A stretch of 64,000 bases of DNA from Bog-473 sp035534235. GTDB taxonomy: Bacteria > Actinomycetota > Acidimicrobiia > Acidimicrobiales > RAAP-2. The first letter of the stretch is position 1; each line of letters opens with the position of its first letter. The notes beneath the pieces were generated by a model. The model had not been told where the DNA came from and did not search any database. It saw only the letters and a list, made by a program, of their open reading frames with translations. This document shows positions 23,006-31,781 of this stretch, one piece after another. A program made the translations under genes and the position numbers. The stretch is from contig DATLSH010000053.1 of the NCBI GenBank assembly GCA_035534235.1, positions 1 to 64,000 on the forward strand, read 5' to 3'.

Positions 23006-24247
23006 TCAGAATAGGCGTTGGGTCAGGGTTTCCCGGGGAAGGTCCCCGAGGAGCACCACCGGGACCACGGCGCGCTGAGTGCCCATGCTCACCACCACCG
23101 ATCCGATGCGGGTTCCCCTCCGAGCACCTCCGGTGACCGGTCGGGTGACCTGAATGACCCACCGGGGCCGGACACCGGGCCAGCTCAGCAAGCTGGCCGA
23201 TGACGTCGCTGCGGCCTCGACGCTGTGCCCGGCCACAGTCACCCGCGCCACGACCTCACCGGTCCGCACCACCGGCGTGGTGCCGATCGCCGCGCCCACC
23301 GCGTCGGCCAGGCCGAGAGCCTGGAGGCCGGCCAGGTGCAGGACGTTCGGGCCGGTCTGCCCGGTCACCGCGGCCAGGATCAGGACGGGCGAGCCGTGCA
23401 CGCGCCGCACCACCGCCAGCACGTCGCAGCCGCCGGCCTGCTGGGTGTAGCCGGACTTGACGCCGACGACGCCCTCGAAGCCGAGCAGCGGCGTGTAGGT
23501 GGCGATCGTCCCGGCCACGGGCAGCGTGATCGACGTCATCTGCACCAGGGAGGCGAATGTCGGGTTGCCCATATCCGGTGCCGCCACCTTCAAGAGGTCG
23601 CCCGCCGTCGACTGCGACCCCTGGTCGAAGCCGCTGGGATCGGCGAACACCGTATGGCGCATCCCGAGGGTGACTGCGGCGCGGTTCATCCGGGCCACGA
23701 AGGCCCCGATGCTGCCGGCGTCCCACCGGGCCAGCGTGTCGGCGTAATTGTCAGCCGAGTGCACCATGGCGCCCCCCAGGATCTGGCGCTCGGTCAGGAC
23801 CTCTCCCGCCGAGACCTGCGCGTTCGCCTCGTCCCGGCCGGTGTCACGGTTGTAGTCGTCCAGGTCCGCCTGGGTGATGGTGATGGAGGGTCCTTCCGCC
23901 CCCGGGGAAAGGGGGTGGTCGTGCAGGATGACGTAGGCCGTCATCATCTTGGCCAGGCTGGCCATGGGAGTGGCTCCCTGCGGTCCCGAAGGGACGTCGA
24001 TCCCGATGGCCGGCACCGCCACGGCCGCGTGCCCCGCGGTCGGCCAAGGGAGCGCAACCGCGGGAGCGCGGACCACACCGGGTTGCGCCATGACCGGGGT
24101 GACCACGGCCGCCGGCACGGCGCTCGTCAGGCGGACACCCACGTAGGCCGCGGCGGCCAAGACCACCATGGCGCCGACCCGGCGCCGGAACCTGGCCCGG
24201 GACCGGCGCTCCCGGCGGCTCGGCGGCCGGGGGCCCGGCTTGCTCAA
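23006..24247 (-). CDS. Serine D-alanyl-D-alanine carboxypeptidase (penicillin-binding protein family S11)
   Basis: Trims the terminal D-alanine from peptidoglycan stem peptides outside the membrane. The 413-residue protein has a basic N-terminus and one membrane/signal segment (about residues 25-43). The catalytic motifs are SLAK (in MASLAKMMTAY), SADN (SxN) and KSG (in GVKSGYTQQAGG). A C-terminal domain with beta strands follows. The TTG start at 24247 overlaps the ftsK stop as TTGA, so a septum-linked DNA translocase and a wall hydrolase are translated together. Confidence 0.9.
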   Translation of the reverse strand: MSKPGPRPPSRRERRSRARFRRRVGAMVVLAAAAYVGVRLTSAVPAAVVTPVMAQPGVVRAPAVALPWPTAGHAAVAVPAIGIDVPSGPQGATPMASLAKMMTAYVILHDHPLSPGAEGPSITITQADLDDYNRDTGRDEANAQVSAGEVLTERQILGGAMVHSADNYADTLARWDAGSIGAFVARMNRAAVTLGMRHTVFADPSGFDQGSQSTAGDLLKVAAPDMGNPTFASLVQMTSITLPVAGTIATYTPLLGFEGVVGVKSGYTQQAGGCDVLAVVRRVHGSPVLILAAVTGQTGPNVLHLAGLQALGLADAVGAAIGTTPVVRTGEVVARVTVAGHSVEAAATSSASLLSWPGVRPRWVIQVTRPVTGGARRGTRIGSVVVSMGTQRAVVPVVLLGDLPRETLTQRLF

Positions 24248-26544
24248 CGGTGCGTCAAGGAATTCAGCTCGTCGGTGGTCATCAGGACAGCTCGGGCCTT
24301 CGAACCCTCGCTCGGTCCGACCACCCCACCGCGCTCGAGAAGGTCCATCAGGCGGCCGGCCCGCGAGAAGCCCACTCTGAGCTTGCGCTGGAGCATGGAG
24401 GTCGACCCCAGCTGTGAGCGCACGACGAGATCGCGGGCCGCGGACAGGAGCTCGTCGTCATCGTCGTCGACACCGTCGATCCCGGCCGCCCCGTCCTCAA
24501 TATTCTCAATGCCGACGGCAGGCTCGCTCACCCCACCCTGGGCCTGCCAGTGCGCCACAACCTTGTGCACGTCCTCCTGGGAGACCCACGGCCCCTGCAG
24601 GCGGCGGGGGATGTTCGACGACGCGGTGAGCAGGAGCATGTCCCCCTTGCCGATCAGACGCTCGGCTCCGGGCTGGTCGAGGATGACCCGGCTGTCGGCC
24701 AGGGACGAGACCGAAAAGGCCATCCGGCTGGGGATGTTCGCCTTGATGACCCCGGTGATCACGTCGACCGAGGGGCGCTGGGTGGCCAGGACCAGATGGA
24801 TGCCGACCGCCCGCGCCATCTGGGCGATGCGCACCACCGAGTCCTCCACGTCGCGGGCGGCCACCATCATCAGGTCGTTCAGCTCGTCCACCACGACCAG
24901 AATGAAGGGCAGCACCTCGGGCACCGGCGGATCGTCGTCGATGTCCTCGTCGGTGTCGACGGCCGCATGCCCGGCACCGAGGGCGCGCGCCGACACCTCG
25001 GCCACCCGACGGCGCACCGAAGGAGGGCCGGGCGGGGCGATCTCCCCGGCGGCCAGTGCCAGGTTGTACCCGGTGATGTCCCGCACCCCGTTCTCGGCCA
25101 GCAGGTCGTAGCGGCGCTCCATCTCCTTGACGGCCCAGGCCAGCGCGTTGGCGGCCTTCTTGGGGTCCACCACCACCGGGGTGATCAGGTGGGGTAACCC
25201 GTTGTACTGACCCAACTCGACCCGCTTGGGATCGATGAGCATGAGCTTCACCTGATCGGGCGTGCTGCGCATCAGGACCGACGTGATGATGGAGTTCATG
25301 CAGGACGACTTGCCGGCGCCGGTGGCACCAGAGATCAGGATGTGGGGCATTTCGGCCAGATTGGCCATGACGGCCCGGCCGGCGATGTCCCGGCCCATGG
25401 CCACCTCCAGCGGGTGGATGGCCGCCTTGGCCTCCGGAGAATCGAGGATGTCCCGCAGCGCCACCAACTGGCGCGTGCGGTTGGGCACCTCGACCCCGAT
25501 GGCCGACCGTCCGGGGATCGGTGCCAGGATGCGCACGTCGGGCGAGGCCATGGCGTAGGCGATGTCCTTGGAGAGGCTGGTGACCCGGGCCACCTTCACC
25601 CCGGGCCCGAGCTCCAGCTCGAACCGGGTCACTGTCGGGCCCACCGTGCGCCCGACCAGGTGGGTCTCCACGCCGTGGGCGTCGAGCGCGGCCACCAGGG
25701 CCTCACCGGCCGCATCGAGTTGCCGCTGGTCGTGGCGGAGTTGCTTGGTGGCGGGAAGGACCGAAAGCAACGGCAACTTCCAGTCGCCACCGGCGCGGGG
25801 CACGGTCAGGGCCGCCACGGTGACCGGCTCCCGCTCAACCTCCGGCTCGGTTTCCGGCTCGGGCTCGGGCTCGGGCTCGGGCTGAAGGAGAAGGTCGGTG
25901 GCCTCCTCAACCGGTGATCGGGCGGGGAGCGAGGTGGGCAACTCTTCGGCGGGCAGGTCCGCCAGGTCGCCCCCGTTCCACCAGGAGACCAGGGTGCGAA
26001 CGCCCGCGACCACCGCGGTGCGGGTCACCCGTCCCACCGAGGCCAGCGACACACCGGTGGCGATGAGCAGGGCCACCACGACCAGGGCGACCAGCAGCAC
26101 GGCAGCGCCGGCAGTGCCCAGCCCGGCATGGAGGGGCCGGCCGGCGGCGGCGCCCAGCCATCCCCCGGCGTCCTTCAGGGCGTGGGAAGCGGAGAACGCC
26201 GGGCTGCCCTTGGCCAGTTCGACCAGTCCGCAGAGCCCGATGACGCCCAGGGTGGCCCCGAGCCCGGTGCGCAGCGGGTCGGGGCGCTCGCGGTCGATGA
26301 GGAGCACCAGCCCGGCACCGGCCACCACCAGGGGGACGACGCTCCGGATGAGACCCACCAGGGTGGCCAGACCCGCATCGACGCCATGGCCCACCGGGCC
26401 CAGCTGCTGGCCCCACGAGGCCAGCGCCAGCAGGACCCCCAGCGTGATCAGGCCGATGGCCCACAGATCGGCCGCGTGGGTCCGCCAGATGGAGGGCCGC
26501 GCCGGGGCCCGCTTGGCAGCCGGTCGGCGCTTCGTCGTCACCAC
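24244..26544 (-). CDS. ftsK: DNA translocase FtsK/SpoIIIE
   Basis: Septal ATP-driven DNA pump that clears chromosome termini and helps dimer resolution. The 766-residue protein has four or so N-terminal membrane segments (residues about 25-185), a Glu/Pro-rich linker near residue 225 encoded by a hexamer repeat, then the motor. The motor has Walker A ISGATGAGKSSCMN and Walker B FILVVVDELNDLMM, where the usual DELADLMM has Asn for Ala. A winged-helix gamma domain ends it (STSMLQRKLRVGFSRAGRLM). GTG at 26544 is the likely start; GTG at 26589 would add 15 unusual residues. A LexA palindrome lies 60-75 bases upstream in the divergent promoter region. In E. coli ftsK is SOS-inducible. Confidence 0.93.
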   Translation of the reverse strand: MVTTKRRPAAKRAPARPSIWRTHAADLWAIGLITLGVLLALASWGQQLGPVGHGVDAGLATLVGLIRSVVPLVVAGAGLVLLIDRERPDPLRTGLGATLGVIGLCGLVELAKGSPAFSASHALKDAGGWLGAAAGRPLHAGLGTAGAAVLLVALVVVALLIATGVSLASVGRVTRTAVVAGVRTLVSWWNGGDLADLPAEELPTSLPARSPVEEATDLLLQPEPEPEPEPETEPEVEREPVTVAALTVPRAGGDWKLPLLSVLPATKQLRHDQRQLDAAGEALVAALDAHGVETHLVGRTVGPTVTRFELELGPGVKVARVTSLSKDIAYAMASPDVRILAPIPGRSAIGVEVPNRTRQLVALRDILDSPEAKAAIHPLEVAMGRDIAGRAVMANLAEMPHILISGATGAGKSSCMNSIITSVLMRSTPDQVKLMLIDPKRVELGQYNGLPHLITPVVVDPKKAANALAWAVKEMERRYDLLAENGVRDITGYNLALAAGEIAPPGPPSVRRRVAEVSARALGAGHAAVDTDEDIDDDPPVPEVLPFILVVVDELNDLMMVAARDVEDSVVRIAQMARAVGIHLVLATQRPSVDVITGVIKANIPSRMAFSVSSLADSRVILDQPGAERLIGKGDMLLLTASSNIPRRLQGPWVSQEDVHKVVAHWQAQGGVSEPAVGIENIEDGAAGIDGVDDDDDELLSAARDLVVRSQLGSTSMLQRKLRVGFSRAGRLMDLLERGGVVGPSEGSKARAVLMTTDELNSLTHR
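25861..25881 (+). repeat. GGGCTC hexamer repeat within ftsK linker
   Basis: GGG recurs four times every six bases on the plus strand, which is the template strand of ftsK. It encodes the alternating Glu-Pro linker between membrane domain and motor. Four G3 runs with three-base loops also satisfy the G-quadruplex rule. The tract could vary in length between strains. Confidence 0.6.
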
Positions 26545-26597
26545 AATGGGGTTGAGATTACTGCCCCATCCGTGCGTATCCGGGGACACCCCGACCC

Positions 26598-26626
26598 TTG
26601 AAAAGCGAACATATGTTCGCTATGGT
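26598..26626 (+). promoter_or_regulatory. Predicted promoter of the radical-SAM gene
   Basis: TTGAAA (26598-26603) and TATGGT (26621-26626) are separated by exactly 17 bases. The start codon at 26633 lies six bases after the -10, so the transcript is probably leaderless; no ribosome binding site is visible. The spacer holds a perfect LexA palindrome. Confidence 0.65.
26605..26620. promoter_or_regulatory. LexA (SOS) box filling the promoter spacer
   Basis: GCGAACATATGTTCGC is a perfect 16-base palindrome matching the LexA boxes upstream of lexA in this window. It occupies nearly the whole spacer between the -35 and -10 of the radical-SAM gene promoter and lies in the intergenic region shared with the divergent ftsK gene. 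LexA bound here would block RNA polymerase. Confidence 0.9.
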
Positions 26627-26632
26627 GGTCCC

Positions 26633-27640
26633 ATGGCGCTGCGGTGGACCCTGGCCGACAGCGAGGATGCCGGGGCGCTGTTCCCCGATGAGCGGGCGGC
26701 CACCCGGCATGTCGGTCGGGGTGCGTACACCGGCATGGAGTTCCTCCATGTCAACGCCCGGACCATCATCAACACGGTGCCGCCGGAGAGCCTCATGCCC
26801 TTCCGGCACACCGTCAACGCGTACCGAGGCTGCAGTCACGCCTGCACCTACTGCTTCGCCCGGCCCACACACGAGTACCTCGGTCTGGGCATCGGGGACG
26901 ACTTCGGGCAGAAGATCGTGGTCAAGGTGAACGCGGTCGATCGCCTGCGGGCCGAGCTGCGGGCGCCCCACTGGGGCGGCGACACCATCGCCATGGGCAC
27001 GAACACGGACCCCTACCAGCACGCCGAGGGCAAGTACCACCTGACGCGCGGGATGGTGGAGGTGCTGTCGGGGGCGCGCAACCCCTTCAGCATCCTGACC
27101 AAGTCGACGCTCGTCCTGAGGGATGCCGCCCTGCTGGCGTCCGCCGCGGGCCGCACCGATGTCTCGGTGAATTTCTCGGTGGGGACGCTGGACAGGACGG
27201 TGTGGAAGCTGACCGAGCCGGGTACCCCCCCGCCCGAACGACGAATTGAGGCACTGCGCCGGCTCACCGATGCCGGGGTCCGCTGTGGCGTGCTGGTGGC
27301 GCCGGTGCTGCCCGGGCTCTCGGACTCCGCCCGGCAGCTTGAAGAGGTGGTCGAGGCCTGCGCCGCCGCCGGGGCGGTCTCCATCCACAGCGTGGCGCTC
27401 CACCTGCGCGGCAGCGTGCGGGCCCACTACATGGACTGGCTGGCCGGTGCACGACCCGACCTGGCCACGCTCTACCGGCAACGCTTCCGCCGTGGCGCGT
27501 ACCAGGACCAGCGCGAGCGGGATCGTATCGACGCGGTGGTGCGTCAGGCGGCTCGCCGCTGTGGCGTCACCGGGCATGACGCCTACCGTCGGGCCACTCC
27601 GGTGAAGATCGCGCCCAGCGGGCAACTCTCTTTTCTTTAA
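26633..27640 (+). CDS. Radical-SAM protein, Rv2578c / SplB-like family
   Basis: The 335-residue protein has the 4Fe-4S radical-SAM motif C67-x3-C71-x2-C74 (RGCSHACTYCFAR), typical of the group related to spore photoproduct lyase and annotated as Rv2578c family radical SAM protein. Residues TNTDPYQHAEGKYHLTRGM and the C-terminal TPVKIAPSGQLSFL are family-like. Its reaction is not established. The predicted promoter has a LexA box in its spacer, so it is very probably DNA-damage induced, which supports a role in DNA repair or the damage response. The ATG at 26633 is preceded by no ribosome binding site. Confidence 0.85.
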   Translation: MALRWTLADSEDAGALFPDERAATRHVGRGAYTGMEFLHVNARTIINTVPPESLMPFRHTVNAYRGCSHACTYCFARPTHEYLGLGIGDDFGQKIVVKVNAVDRLRAELRAPHWGGDTIAMGTNTDPYQHAEGKYHLTRGMVEVLSGARNPFSILTKSTLVLRDAALLASAAGRTDVSVNFSVGTLDRTVWKLTEPGTPPPERRIEALRRLTDAGVRCGVLVAPVLPGLSDSARQLEEVVEACAAAGAVSIHSVALHLRGSVRAHYMDWLAGARPDLATLYRQRFRRGAYQDQRERDRIDAVVRQAARRCGVTGHDAYRRATPVKIAPSGQLSFL

Positions 27641-27662
27641 GGGGTCCTATGATTGAGGCCTC

Positions 27663-29156
27663 ATGGTGCGAACGGGGAGACGCGCGGCGACGCTGGCCTC
27701 ACTGGCGTGCCTCGTGACCGTGGGTCTCGGGCTCGGTGCCGGGAGCGATCCGTTGACGCGGTCCGCCGCGCAGGCGCAGCCGGCGCAGGGCACTCTGACC
27801 GCTGGTGCCTACGCCATCATTGATGCCGCGGGCGGTGTCATGACGTTCGGCGGTGCGGGCTTCGGCGGCGACACCTTGGACGTCGCCCTGCACAAGCCGA
27901 TAGTGGGCGGCGCGGCGGACCGGCTGGGCGGCTACTGGCTGGTCGCTTCCGACGGCGGCGTCTTCTCCTTCGGAGGCGCCCAGTTCTACGGATCGACCGG
28001 CGCCCTGACGCTCAACAGGCCGATCGTCGCCATGGCGGCAACACCCGACGGGGGGGGCTACTGGCTGGTCGCTTCCGACGGCGGCGTCTTCTCCTTCGGT
28101 GATGCGGTGTTCTCCGGCTCGGCCGGCGGGACCGTCTTGAACAAGCCGGTCGTCGGCATGGCGGCCACGCCCGACGGGGGGGGCTACTGGCTGGTCGCTT
28201 CCGACGGCGGCGTCTTCTCCTTCGGGGATGCGCCGTTCTCGGGTTCGGCGGGCGGGATCGTCTTGAACAAGCCGGTCGTGGGCATGGCGGCCACACCCGA
28301 CGGGGGCGGCTACTGGCTGGTCGGCCAGGACGACGGTGTCTTCACCTTCGGTGACGCCGGGTTCTCGGGCAGCGCGCAGACACCGCTCCATCCCCCCCTC
28401 TTCCCGTCGGGCTTCTCGGCCGCCATTGCGCCCGCGGTCGCCATCATCAACGACGTCCAGGGGTCGCAGGCCACCCACCAGGGTCGCCTCCGCGTGGCCT
28501 TCGCCGGCGACTCCATCGGCTTCTACGAGGGCCAGTACACCATTGGGAGCAATCCCCCCTACCTCGTCGACGACGGCGCCGCGCCGGGTTGCGGCTACAC
28601 CAACGGCGCTCCCCTCATTCCGTGGGCCCAGCCGGCTCCCCTCTACATCAGCCCGGTCGCCTGCTCGCTGTGGGCCTCCCAGCTGCAGTGGGTGACCTCC
28701 CGCTTCCATCCGGATGTCACCGTGATCCAGCTGGGTTACTGGGAGTCCCAGAACCGGCTGTTCGGGGCCTCCTACGCCACGCTGAACGTGCCGGCCTATG
28801 CGGCCTTCATTCAGGCGAACATTGAGCAGGCGGTGCAGATCGCCCACTCCGACGGGGGCGCCGTCATCCTCAACACCTCGCCCTACTTCAATGACGGCAC
28901 GCCCAGCAGCCTGGTCGACATCCTGAACCAGATCGTGACCACGGTGGCCAACGAGAACCCCTCCTACGTGTCGGTCTTCGACGTCTTCTCGCTCTTGGAT
29001 CCGGGAGGCGCCTACGCCACCGTCGTCGGCGGCGTGGTGGCGCGCGGAGCCGATCAGGTGCACGTGACCCAGGACGGCGTGACCAGCATTCTGTTGGGAC
29101 CCCTGAACCAGCTGATCGCCAATGTGGCGCCGCCGGTCTACCAGGGGAGCGCTTAG
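27663..29156 (+). CDS. Exported repeat protein with C-terminal SGNH hydrolase-like domain
   Basis: The 497-residue protein has a signal peptide (cleavage probably after AAQAQP, near residue 40). Five 42-residue repeats follow (about residues 48-246), built on GGYWLVASDGG-VFSFGDA. The C-terminal domain (about 270-497) has the SGNH/GDSL serine S284 (AFAGDSIGFYE) and the D464-x-x-H467 pair (ADQVHVTQDG). The repeats look like blades of a beta-propeller or a surface repeat domain; the hydrolase part resembles esterases or O-acyl-modifying domains. It would act outside the cell on a surface polymer, which is inference. TATGAT at 27648-27653 may be a -10 giving a short leader. It ends one base before the convergent rnj. 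Confidence 0.78.
   Translation: MVRTGRRAATLASLACLVTVGLGLGAGSDPLTRSAAQAQPAQGTLTAGAYAIIDAAGGVMTFGGAGFGGDTLDVALHKPIVGGAADRLGGYWLVASDGGVFSFGGAQFYGSTGALTLNRPIVAMAATPDGGGYWLVASDGGVFSFGDAVFSGSAGGTVLNKPVVGMAATPDGGGYWLVASDGGVFSFGDAPFSGSAGGIVLNKPVVGMAATPDGGGYWLVGQDDGVFTFGDAGFSGSAQTPLHPPLFPSGFSAAIAPAVAIINDVQGSQATHQGRLRVAFAGDSIGFYEGQYTIGSNPPYLVDDGAAPGCGYTNGAPLIPWAQPAPLYISPVACSLWASQLQWVTSRFHPDVTVIQLGYWESQNRLFGASYATLNVPAYAAFIQANIEQAVQIAHSDGGAVILNTSPYFNDGTPSSLVDILNQIVTTVANENPSYVSVFDVFSLLDPGGAYATVVGGVVARGADQVHVTQDGVTSILLGPLNQLIANVAPPVYQGSA
27804..28433 (+). repeat. 126-bp tandem coding repeats (five units)
   Basis: The sequence GGCTACTGGCTGGTC recurs at 27930, 28056, 28182 and 28308, exactly 126 bases (42 codons) apart; a degenerate first copy (GAYAIIDAAGGV) begins at 27804. 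Copies two to four are nearly identical at the DNA level, including synonymous sites, which points to recent duplication or gene conversion. The last copy becomes degenerate before the hydrolase domain. Confidence 0.9.
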
Positions 29157-29157
29157 G

Positions 29158-30837
29158 TCAGACGAGGAGGACGACGGGCACGATCATCGGCCGCCGCCGG
29201 GTCCGTTCGCCCACGAACTTCCCCAGCGCCTTGCGGGCATGGCGGCTGAGCACCTCAATGTCACGTGCACCGTCACGCAAGGCCTTGGTCACGGCGGCTC
29301 CGACGACATCGCTGGCCTCGCCCAGGAGCTCTTCGGCCTCCGGCGCGTGCACCCATCCCCTGGTCTCGATGACCGGCGCGCAACTGAGTGAGCCCTGCCG
29401 GTTGTCCACGGTCACCACGACCATGACGACGCCCTCCTCGGCCAGCTTCTGCCGGTCGCGCAGCACCCCGTGGCCGATGTCACCCACCGTCCCGTCGACG
29501 TAGACGTAGCCGGCCGGGACCTTGCCGTCGCGCGCGATGCCCTTGGCAGTGAGCACGATGGCGTCGCCGTCCTCGCACAGCAGGACCTTGGCGGGCGCAA
29601 TGCCCATGGACAGCCCGATGCGCGCGTGGTGCACCAGGTGTCGGTACTCACCGTGCACGGGCACGAAACACTCGGGGCGGGTGACGGCCATGAGGGTCTG
29701 CAACTCGCCCTGGCGGGCATGGCCGCTGACGTGCACCGCCTCGGCGCCCGAGTGGACCACCTCGGCTCCCCGTCGGTGCAGGTCGTCGATCACCCGTCCC
29801 ACCGACCACTCGTTGCCGGGGATCGGGTGGGCGCTGATCACCACCACATCGCCCGGGCCGACCCGCAGCCATTTGTTGTCTCCGGTAGCCATGAGGGAAA
29901 GAGCCGACATGGGCTCGCCCTGCGATCCGGTGGAGATCACGCACATCTGGCCCGGCGGCACGGTGTCGACGTCCTCAATGTCGACCAGGGCACCCTCGGG
30001 CACGGAAATGATGCCCAGGCGGATGCCGAGCTCGATGTTCTTGCCCATGGAACGACCGAGCGTGGCGACCTTCCGGCCGCTGGCGATGGCGGCGTCGATG
30101 ATCTGCTGCATGCGGTGCATGTGACTGGCGAAACAGGCCACCACAATGCGCTGGTCCGCTTTGGAGGCGAAGACTCTCCGCAACGTGATGCCCACGGTGG
30201 ACTCCGACTCGGTGAACCCGGGCTCCTCGGCGTTGGTCGAGTCGGAAAGCAGCAACCGTATGCCCTCGGTGCGCGCCAGCTCACCCATGCGGGACAGGTC
30301 GGTCCGCCGACCGTCGACCGGTTGGAGGTCGAGCTTGAAGTCACCAGAGTGCAGGATCACCCCCTGGGGGGTGTGAAAGGCGATGGCCATGGCATCGGGG
30401 ACCGAGTGGGTGACAGGGATGAACTCCACGTCACAGGGCCCGATGCGTACCCGTTCGCCGTCCTTGACGGCGGTGAACGTGGTCTGGTCTCCGAGGCCGG
30501 CTTCCTCCACCCGGTGGCGGGCCAGGCCGATGGTGAGTTCGGACCCGAAGATGGGAGCCCGCAGGTCACGCAGGAGGTAGGCCAGTCCCCCGGTGTGGTC
30601 CTCATGGCCGTGGGTCAGGACGATGCCGTCCACCTTGTCGGCCCGCTCCCGCAGGTACGTGAACTCGGGGAGGACCAGGTCGATGCCCGGCATGTCGGGA
30701 TCGGGGAACATGATCCCGCAGTCGAGGACGATGATGCGGCCGTCGACCTCAATGCAGGCGCAGTTCCGGCCGATCTCCCCCAGCCCTCCGAGGAAGACCA
30801 CCCGGACGGGATTGCGTGATTTCTTGGGTTCAGGCAA
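29158..30837 (-). CDS. rnj: Ribonuclease J
   Basis: Metallo-beta-lactamase RNase with endo- and 5'-exonuclease activity in RNA decay and rRNA maturation. The 559-residue protein has the metal motif THGHEDH (H76, H78, D80, H81), later motifs THSVPDAMA and LHSGDFK, the beta-CASP region (FASHMHRMQQIID) and the C-terminal domain. The only start near the conserved N-terminus is TTG at 30837, inside the last codons of dapA (eight-base overlap) and without an obvious ribosome binding site. The dapA-rnj order is common in Actinobacteria. Confidence 0.95.
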   Translation of the reverse strand: MPEPKKSRNPVRVVFLGGLGEIGRNCACIEVDGRIIVLDCGIMFPDPDMPGIDLVLPEFTYLRERADKVDGIVLTHGHEDHTGGLAYLLRDLRAPIFGSELTIGLARHRVEEAGLGDQTTFTAVKDGERVRIGPCDVEFIPVTHSVPDAMAIAFHTPQGVILHSGDFKLDLQPVDGRRTDLSRMGELARTEGIRLLLSDSTNAEEPGFTESESTVGITLRRVFASKADQRIVVACFASHMHRMQQIIDAAIASGRKVATLGRSMGKNIELGIRLGIISVPEGALVDIEDVDTVPPGQMCVISTGSQGEPMSALSLMATGDNKWLRVGPGDVVVISAHPIPGNEWSVGRVIDDLHRRGAEVVHSGAEAVHVSGHARQGELQTLMAVTRPECFVPVHGEYRHLVHHARIGLSMGIAPAKVLLCEDGDAIVLTAKGIARDGKVPAGYVYVDGTVGDIGHGVLRDRQKLAEEGVVMVVVTVDNRQGSLSCAPVIETRGWVHAPEAEELLGEASDVVGAAVTKALRDGARDIEVLSRHARKALGKFVGERTRRRPMIVPVVLLV

Positions 30838-31765
30838 GCGGAGGGACCGTAGCTGACGGCGGGCCCACGGCAGCGAGGACCTTGGCCGCCTGGGCGTTGA
30901 GCTCGGGCGTGGAGCGCCCCATCGGGAGGCGGCACTCCCCGACATTCAGGCCCAGCGCCCGCAGAATCGCCTTGGCCGGCAGCGGGTTCGGGTACTCCTC
31001 GGTCGACTCGAAGTCGAAGGAGTCGAGGAGTTCGGCGTGGCCGGCGATGGCGGCGGCCAGGTCGCCCGCCAAGAAGTCCTGCACCACCTGGTTGAGCTGC
31101 GGGCCGACCCAGTGCGAGGCCACGCTGATCACGCCGACGGCGCCGACGGCCAGCAATGGCAGGGTCATGATGTCGTCCCCGCTGTAGATCTCGAAGCCGG
31201 CGGGGACCTGGGGGGCCAAGTGGGCCGTGGATCCCGGATTGCCCAACGCATCCTTGAGCCCGACGATGTTCGGCACCTCGCGGGCCAGGCGGAGGATGGT
31301 CGGCGTGCCGATGCGGCGGCCCGAGCGGACCGGAATGTCGTAGAGGATCACCGGCAGCCCGGCGGCCGACTCGCTGACGGCACGGAAGTGCTCGAAGATC
31401 CCGGCGGCCGAGGGCCGGTTGTAGTACGGGGTCACGAGGAGCACGCCGTCGACCCCGCAGGAGGCGGCCAGGGCGGTCATCTTCACCGAGTGTTCGGTGT
31501 CGTTCGATCCGCTGCCGGCGATGACCGGGATGGTGACGGCACCGGCCACGGCGCGCCACAGCTCGACCTTCTCGTCGTCGGTCAGCACCGAGCTCTCGCC
31601 GGTGGACCCGCTGAGTACCAGTCCATCGCTGCCGTGCGCGGCCAGCCAGCGGGCCAGTTCCACCGCACCCGGCACATTGAGCGCGCCCGCATCGTCGAAC
31701 GGGGTGACCATGGCGGTGATGACCCGACCGAAACGGGCGGGGGAGGCGACGTCAGGAGGGCTCAC
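30830..31765 (-). CDS. dapA: 4-hydroxy-tetrahydrodipicolinate synthase DapA
   Basis: Condenses pyruvate with aspartate semialdehyde, the first step specific to lysine and diaminopimelate. The 311-residue TIM-barrel protein has the GSTGES motif (residues 53-58), the tyrosine pair in VTPYYNRP (114-115) and the Schiff-base lysine K171 (IVGLKDA). Start is GTG at 31765 with AGGAGGG upstream. It lies 16 bases after the di-iron protein gene and overlaps rnj by eight bases. dapB is about 3 kb upstream, separated by two regulator genes, a rhomboid gene and the di-iron gene. Confidence 0.95.
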   Translation of the reverse strand: MSPPDVASPARFGRVITAMVTPFDDAGALNVPGAVELARWLAAHGSDGLVLSGSTGESSVLTDDEKVELWRAVAGAVTIPVIAGSGSNDTEHSVKMTALAASCGVDGVLLVTPYYNRPSAAGIFEHFRAVSESAAGLPVILYDIPVRSGRRIGTPTILRLAREVPNIVGLKDALGNPGSTAHLAPQVPAGFEIYSGDDIMTLPLLAVGAVGVISVASHWVGPQLNQVVQDFLAGDLAAAIAGHAELLDSFDFESTEEYPNPLPAKAILRALGLNVGECRLPMGRSTPELNAQAAKVLAAVGPPSATVPPLA

Positions 31766-31781
31766 TGCCCTTCAGGTTAGC

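Noticed and set aside
23225..25111. 628-codon plus-strand open frame opposite the carboxypeptidase and ftsK
   Set aside because: Antisense to two well-supported genes; composition is that of a shadow frame, with no recognisable motif.
27804..28433. 126-base repeats as a CRISPR array
   Set aside because: Units are contiguous, in frame and have no spacers; they encode protein repeats.
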